The notes under the pieces are model-generated. The model saw only the letters and a list, made by a program, of their open reading frames with translations. It was not told the origin of the DNA and made no database searches. Shown in pieces: positions 59,059 to 64,000 of a stretch of DNA of 64,000 bases; the first letter of the stretch is position 1, and every line of letters starts with the position of its first letter. Made by a program: the position numbers and the translations under genes. The stretch is from Sva-07 sp963747375 (lineage in GTDB: Bacteria > Actinomycetota > Acidimicrobiia > Acidimicrobiales > Ilumatobacteraceae), in NCBI GenBank assembly GCA_963747375.1, contig CAVVFL010000007.1, positions 62,001 through 126,000 on the forward strand. The letters run 5' to 3'.

Positions 59059-59440
59059 CCGTCGTGCCGGCGTTCTGCGACGCACGGATGAATCCGATGA
59101 CCTCGTCGATCTGGCCGTCGCCGAGTCCGCCCAGCGCCAGCATCGGACCGAATTCCCATCGGGTCTGTTCCTTGCCGTTTCGGACGGCACTGCGGATCTG
59201 CTCGTCGCTCAGCTGATCGGACGCGTACACCGGATCGAGCAGCGACGGACCGCGATCGTTCCCTTCGAGCGCCGCACCGTGGCACACGGCACAATTCGCC
59301 TCGTAGATCGCCTGACCGCGGCTGCCACCGTCGTTGGCGTCGACTCCGCACGCGCCTGCTGCAACGGCGAGTGCAGCGGTGAGCAGCGTCCCCGTCGACC
59401 ACCGCCCCACTCGACTGCCGGTGGATTGCCGCGCATTCAT
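59045..59440 (-). CDS. Cytochrome c lipoprotein (class I)
   Basis: From ATG 59440 the protein has a signal with lipobox AGAC. The single haem site is CAVCH in AIYEANCAVCHGAALEG, and the likely axial Met is in FGPMLALGG. IDEVIGFIRASQNAG is the usual last helix. It is 131 residues and anchored outside the membrane by lipid. Such small cytochromes carry electrons to oxidases or reductases. No partner is near. Confidence 0.9.
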   Translation of the reverse strand: MNARQSTGSRVGRWSTGTLLTAALAVAAGACGVDANDGGSRGQAIYEANCAVCHGAALEGNDRGPSLLDPVYASDQLSDEQIRSAVRNGKEQTRWEFGPMLALGGLGDGQIDEVIGFIRASQNAGTTVTTP

Positions 59441-59567
59441 GAGTCCAGTATCCCGCCCCGCGGCCCGTTTGAGTGAGCGACAACGCAGAGATCCACGATG
59501 TGCTGTCCCAAACGTCGTTGCGCGCCGACGGCTCGCACCGGATGGTGCACGCCGAGCGTCCGGAACC

Positions 59568-60497
59568 ATGGGGTACCTTCGACAGGTGCGTTACGGGACG
59601 GTGCTGGCGATCGGGGTGATCGCGCTGGCGATGGTGTCGTGCACCGACGAATCGGCCACCACGCTCGACGCAGTCGCAGTTTCATCGGTCGGCACCGTCG
59701 CCGAGACCACGCTCGACTCGACATCGACCACGAGCACCTCGACGCCATCCACCACGACGAGCACCACGAGCACCACGAGCACCACGAGCACGACGAGCAC
59801 GACGAGCACCACGACGATTCCGCCGGCACCCGGACCGCTCGACCTCAGCCAGGACATCGTCGGCCTCGGCTACTCCGTCGAGGGCCGCCCGATCTTCGCT
59901 GAGCGGTACGGAACGCCCGGCGGTCGCCGGGTGCTCGTGATCGGTGCGATCCACGGCGACGAGGACGACGGCATCGCCATCGTCGACGAACTGCGTCGTC
60001 GACCGGTCCCGGAGGGCGTCGAGTTGTGGTTGGTCGAGTCGATGAATCCCGACGGAGTCGCCAACCAGGTCCGGTACAACGGCAACGGCGTCGACCTCAA
60101 CCGGAACTTCCCCTACAAGTGGGGCCCGATCGGCGTGCCGGGCGACAGCCAGTACGCCGGCACCGGCCCGGCGAGTGAACCCGAGACGCAAGCGATGATC
60201 AATTTCATGGATCAGCTCCAGCCCGACATCACCACCTGGTACCACCAGGACCTGTTCGTCGTGAATCCAGCGCAGGGCCGCGACGGAAGGATCCGGTCTC
60301 GATATGCCGAGCTCACCGGACTCCCGATGGGCCAGATCACGGGCGGCACCTACACGGGTATCGCCGCCACGTGGGCCCGCAACGAGTTCCGCTCGGCCGA
60401 TGGCGTGGCATTCATCGTCGAACTCGGAGCCACCCTGTCACCCGAGGAGGCGGCGACACACGCCGACGCCATCCTCACGATCGCCAGCGAGGGCTGA
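59568..60497 (+). CDS. M14 zinc carboxypeptidase-like lipoprotein
   Basis: The protein starts at ATG 59568 (GTG 59586 is an alternative). A signal with lipobox VSC is followed by a Ser/Thr/Pro linker of near-perfect 9-base repeats coding TST (about 59744-59815). The M14 domain has zinc ligands H129 and E132 (IHGDEDDG) and H226 (WYHQD), and catalytic E285 (IVELGA). NPDGVANQVRYNGNGVDLNRNF is typical of the MpaA/DacL-like group, so it may trim murein peptides. It is exported and cell-attached. Confidence 0.9.
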   Translation: MGYLRQVRYGTVLAIGVIALAMVSCTDESATTLDAVAVSSVGTVAETTLDSTSTTSTSTPSTTTSTTSTTSTTSTTSTTSTTTIPPAPGPLDLSQDIVGLGYSVEGRPIFAERYGTPGGRRVLVIGAIHGDEDDGIAIVDELRRRPVPEGVELWLVESMNPDGVANQVRYNGNGVDLNRNFPYKWGPIGVPGDSQYAGTGPASEPETQAMINFMDQLQPDITTWYHQDLFVVNPAQGRDGRIRSRYAELTGLPMGQITGGTYTGIAATWARNEFRSADGVAFIVELGATLSPEEAATHADAILTIASEG

Positions 60498-60546
60498 CAC
60501 GCGCACGGCGGTCCGTGCACGTTGGTGCGACCCCTGACGCACAGGT

Positions 60547-61441
60547 TCAGGTCCAGGCCAGGATGGCCGCGGCGACGTCCTCACCGCGGTCGTCCTGGAG
60601 GAAGTGACCGCCGGGCTCGAACGTCTGGTGCGGTTGGCCGGCGGCGCCGGGGATGCGGTCGACGAACGTGCTCTGCAGGTGGCCGAGCACCATGTCGCCC
60701 GGCGTCCACAGCGTGAGCACCGGCCCGGTCCATTGTTCCCAGACCCTCCATGCCGCCCGGTTGGCGGGCACGGCCGGGTCGTCCGGTCCGGTCGGCACGA
60801 GCAGCGGGAACTGGCGGGCCCCGGCCATGAACGACTCGTCGGGGAAGGGCGCTCGGTAGGCATCGGCCTCGAGGTCGTTGAGGTCGCGTGCGAGACATGC
60901 CCGCTGCAGCAGCGCACCGCAGTCCATCGGGTCCATCGTCTGCGACACCTGCTGCCACATCATGAACCCGTCGCCCATCGGGTCGCCCTCGGGCAAGGCG
61001 GTGTTGCCGATCACGACTCGGTCGAACCAGTCGGGATTCTCGGCGATCATGCGCAGGCCGAGCAGGCCACCCCAGTCCTGCACGAACACCGAGAAACCGT
61101 CGGCCGGGCGATCGAGTCCACCGACGAACGTGGTGAGCCAGCGAACATGGTTCGCATACGTGTAGTCGTCGCGATTCGTCGGCTTGTCGGATCGTCCGAA
61201 TCCGATGAGGTCGGGCGCGACGATCCGATACCCGGCCTCGACGAGCGGCGGGATCATGCGCCGGTACAGGTAGCTCCAGGTCGGCTCGCCGTGGAGCAAC
61301 AAGAACGCGCCCACGCTCTCCGGAGCCCTCCTCGACGTAGGCCATCCGAAGCCCTTCGACATCGACGTACTTCGGCTCGTAGGGGAACTCGAACAGGTCG
61401 CCGAACCGGTGGTCGGGGGTGCGGACGAACGGGATGGTCAT
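60547..61441 (-). CDS. Haloalkane dehalogenase-like alpha/beta hydrolase (one frameshift)
   Basis: From ATG 61441 the protein starts TIPFVRTPDHRFGDLFEFPY and MAYVEEGSGE. A frameshift near 61325 follows. The other frame goes on FLLLHGEPTWSYLYRRMIP, APDLIGFGRSDKPT and the nucleophile elbow VQDWGGLLGL with Asp and the halide-binding Trp. LWTPGDMVLG and PGGHFLQDD carry the acid and the base His. These are haloalkane dehalogenase features (hydrolysis of C-halogen bonds). The natural substrate is not known. The start is 23 bases from the divergent glutamine synthetase-like gene. Confidence 0.85.
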
Positions 61442-61464
61442 GCTGCGCCTCTCATTGCCCGAGC

Positions 61465-62862
61465 ATGCCAGAGCAGACACGGTTCCCGGCGACGGCTACT
61501 GTCTCGCGCACCGTGACACCCGACGAACTCGACACCCTCGTGGCCTCCGGCCAGATCGACACCGTGCTCGTCGGCTTCACCGACAACTACGGGCGCCTGC
61601 TGGGCAAGCGCCTCGATGCCCGGTACTTCCTCGACGAGACGCTCGGTCACGGCACCCATGCGTGCGACTACCTGTTGACCGTCGACATGGAGATGGAGCC
61701 CGTCGCCGGGTACGACTACGCGAGCTGGGAACTCGGCTACGGCGACTTCCACCTCGTGGTCGACATCACGACGCTCGCCCGCGCCGGCTGGACCGAGTCG
61801 TCCGCGATCGTGCTGTGCGACGTGGTCGACATGCACACCCACGAACGGGTCGCCGTTGCGCCCCGATCGATGCTCGAGGTCCAGCTCGCGCGCGCCAACG
61901 ATCTGAACTTCTCCGTCAAGGCTGCATCCGAGCTCGAGTTCTTCCTGTTCGACGACACCTATCGTGAGGCCCACCGGAAGGGTTACGCCGACCTCGAACC
62001 AGCGGGCTGGTACATCGAGGACTACCACCTGCTCCAAGGCGCCCGCGTCGAGGGGTACGTGGGAGCGGCCCGCCGGGCGCTGACCGCCACCGAGATCCCC
62101 GTCGAGAGTTCCAAGGGCGAGTGGGGTCGCGGCCAGCACGAGCTCAACATCCGGTACGCCGACGTGCTGACGATGGCCGACCGGCACACGGTGATGAAGC
62201 ACGCCATGAAGGAACTCGCCGAATCGCAGGGTCTGAGTGTCACGTTCATGGCCAAGCCGACGACCTCGGAGGCGGGCAGCAGCAGCCATCTCCACCTCAG
62301 CCTGTGGGACACCGACGCCGACGCCAACGTGTTCGATGTCGGCGGCGAGCGCAGCGACGTCTTCCGCTGGTTCCTCGGCGGGTGGATGGCGGGCGCTGCC
62401 GACTTCATGGTCTTCTACGCCCCGACGATCAACTCCTACAAGCGCTACGTCGACGGCTCGTGGGCCCCCACACGGATCGCCTGGTCACAGGACAACCGGA
62501 CCGCCGGGTTCAGAGTCGTCGGCGACGGACCGAGCCTGCGCATCGAATGCCGGATCCCCGGAGCCGACTGCAATCCGTACCTCGCCTACACCGCGGCGCT
62601 CGCCAGTGGGCTGCGCGGCATCGAGGACCGGATCGAGCCCCCGCCGAGATTCGACGGTGACGTCTATGCCGCCGCCGAGCTGCCGCGCGTGCCCACGACG
62701 TTGGAGCACGCGACCGAGCGGTTCGCCCACAGCTCGTTGGTGCGCGCCGCGCTCGGCGACGAGGTGACCGACCACTTCACCACGTTCTTCCGTGTCGAAG
62801 TCCAAGCGTTCCAGGCCGCCGTGACCGACTGGGAACGTCAGCGCTACTTCGAACGGATCTGA
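61465..62862 (+). CDS. Glutamine synthetase family ligase (GlnA3/GlnA4-like)
   Basis: The 465-residue protein has the GS beta-grasp N-terminus (VLVGFTDNYGRLLGKRLDARY). The catalytic domain shows ASELEFFLFDD, GRGQHELNIRYAD, FMAKPTTSEAGSSSHLHLSL, NSYKRYV and FRVVGDGPSLRIECRIPGADCNPYLA. It lacks the adenylylation loop of GlnA1, so it more likely joins glutamate to another amine (gamma-glutamyl-polyamine type) or acts in aromatic-amine breakdown. ATG 61465 fits the family start. It shares a 23-bp promoter gap with the dehalogenase. Confidence 0.92.
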   Translation: MPEQTRFPATATVSRTVTPDELDTLVASGQIDTVLVGFTDNYGRLLGKRLDARYFLDETLGHGTHACDYLLTVDMEMEPVAGYDYASWELGYGDFHLVVDITTLARAGWTESSAIVLCDVVDMHTHERVAVAPRSMLEVQLARANDLNFSVKAASELEFFLFDDTYREAHRKGYADLEPAGWYIEDYHLLQGARVEGYVGAARRALTATEIPVESSKGEWGRGQHELNIRYADVLTMADRHTVMKHAMKELAESQGLSVTFMAKPTTSEAGSSSHLHLSLWDTDADANVFDVGGERSDVFRWFLGGWMAGAADFMVFYAPTINSYKRYVDGSWAPTRIAWSQDNRTAGFRVVGDGPSLRIECRIPGADCNPYLAYTAALASGLRGIEDRIEPPPRFDGDVYAAAELPRVPTTLEHATERFAHSSLVRAALGDEVTDHFTTFFRVEVQAFQAAVTDWERQRYFERI

Positions 62863-62941
62863 CGGGCGCGTCGCCGCTCGAATCCGGCGACACCGCAGAA
62901 GTCGTCGGGTATGTTCGGTCGATGGCTGCGGGCGACTCCTG

Positions 62942-64000
62942 ATGTTGTCGATCGGGGTCATGAGCGTCGGCGTCGACCAGGGCTTCCTCGACTACGCACG
63001 CGAAGCCGAGCGGATGGGCGTGTCGTCGGTGTGGACCGCAGAGTTCTGGGGGCTCGACGCGTTCACTCCGCTTGGCGGCGATCGCGGCGGTGACCGACCG
63101 GATCCGGCTGGGCACGGGCATCGCACAGATCGGAGCGCGAACGCCGGCGATGATGGCGATGAACGCCATGGGCGTGCAAGCGATCTCGAACGGTCGGTTC
63201 CTGTTGGGGTTGGGCACCAGTGGTCCGCAGGTGATGGAGGGTTGGCACGGTGCAGAGTTCGCCCGGCCCGTGCAGCGAACGCGCGAGACGATCGAGATCG
63301 TCCGGATGATCGTCTCCGGTGAACGGCTCGCCTACGACGGTGAGATCTATCGGCTTCCGTTGCCCGACAGCGCCGGCGTGTCGATCCGTTCGGTCGCCAG
63401 AGTGCCGGAGATCCCGATCTACCTCGCGTCGCTCGGCCCGGCGAACCTGGCGCTCACCGGCGAGATGGCCGACGGATGGATCGGGAACTCGTTCTTCACC
63501 GACACGGCGTCGGTGTACTTCGACCAGATCAGCGCCGGAGCGCAGCGTGCGGGCCGTTCGCTCGTCGGATGTCGATCTGACCGTCGCCGTGAGCGTCGAG
63601 TTCACCGACGACGTCGACGAAGCCGGTCGCCGGCACGCTGATGGGTACGCGTTCACCTTCGGGGCGATGGGGTCGGGCTCCAAGAACTTCTACAACGACG
63701 CGTTCGCCGCGCCAGGGTTGGGGCGACGACGTCGCCGAGGTGCAACGACTGTGGCGCGAAGGCGACCGTGCGGCGGCCGCCGCCCGCGTGCCGATCGAGA
63801 TCGGCCTGGGCACCAACCTGATCGGTCCGATCGACACCGTCCGCGACCGGTTGCGCGAGTACCGCGATTGCGGCGTGAACACGCTGCGCGTGAACCCGAT
63901 CGGCAGCACCCTCGACGAACGGGTGGCCGGGCTCGGCCAGCTGATGGATCTCGTCGAGGAGATCAACGACGAGCCGGTCGACGCCGCCGAAGGAGTCCAC
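62942..64000 (+). CDS. LLM-class flavin or F420 oxidoreductase, partial and frameshifted
   Basis: Start ATG 62942 reads LSIGVMSVGVDQGFLDYAREA. Near 63075 the frame changes and continues AAIAAVTDRIRLGTGIAQIGARTP and QAISNGRFLLGLGTSGPQV. Near 63570 it changes again to TVAVSVEFTDDVDEAGR. It stays open to the right edge with IGLGTNLIGPIDTVRDRL and ELMDLVEE-type ends (LGQLMDLVEEIN). This is a bacterial luciferase-like barrel of about 350 residues. The stop lies outside the window. Confidence 0.8.

Noticed and set aside
60604..61464. Long open frame before the glutamine synthetase-like gene
   Set aside because: It is the shadow of the dehalogenase gene on the other strand; the family start is at 61465.

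Overview
The window is high-GC DNA from an actinobacterium, most likely of the class Acidimicrobiia (Ilumatobacter-like). The evidence is strong G/C bias at third codon positions, many GTG starts, tightly overlapping genes, secreted proteins with repeated 'RLVDTR'-type modules, Thr/Pro-rich lipoproteins, F420/LLM-type oxidoreductases and a 180-kDa-type NAD glutamate dehydrogenase. This placement is inferred from gene content; there is no rRNA gene here.

Layout. 0-7 kb: PEP-mutase-like enzyme, LysM/M23 murein hydrolase, class I fumarase with a coupled membrane protein, acyl-CoA ligase, and directly behind it a small SelW-like gene whose CxxU motif is encoded by an in-frame TGA followed at once by a SECIS-like hairpin. 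7-20 kb: ABC-F ATPase, SGNH lipoprotein, MscL, an LLM oxidoreductase, a beta-propeller lipoprotein, a very broken arylsulfotransferase-like secreted protein, GlnRS and a universal stress protein. 20-25 kb: ArsR + SRPBCC pair behind a leaderless promoter, then HxlR divergent from a crotonase and a bis-MGD Mo/W oxidoreductase. 24.7-34 kb: a five-gene MacAB-like efflux operon joined by ATGA overlaps, divergent from its probable two-component system; the kinase frame runs on into two cupredoxin domains. 34-46 kb: acetyltransferase, DUF6886 protein, P-type ATPase with a SulP relic behind it, PPK2 and SixA, a MalT-like LuxR regulator, and a DHA2 MFS pump with a DUF7144 partner. 46-50.6 kb: a segment bounded by a 74-bp direct repeat of the tRNA-Glu 3' half, with an integrase remnant beside it; it carries a VapC-type toxin-antitoxin pair, an acetyltransferase, a glycosyltransferase and a methyltransferase. 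50.5-64 kb: tRNA-Glu, tRNA-Gln, YdcF protein, GltX, the large NAD-GDH, a VIT1-family transporter, DUF2237, cytochrome c, M14 peptidase, haloalkane dehalogenase, a glutamine synthetase-like ligase, and an LLM oxidoreductase running off the end.

How genes work together. Glutamate/glutamine handling is well represented: GlnRS, GltX, both cognate tRNAs, NAD-GDH and a GS-family ligase. Envelope stress and export form one neighbourhood, with the two-component system facing a peptidoglycan-binding adaptor/ABC efflux operon. The acyl-CoA ligase and the selenoprotein look co-transcribed.

Many genes are interrupted by single-base frameshifts, some in G/C runs. This looks more like indel error in the assembly than gene decay, because the halves still read as intact family members. 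Frameshifted genes are annotated across their full span. The selenoprotein is different: its TGA is a single in-frame codon at the motif position where this family has Cys or Sec.
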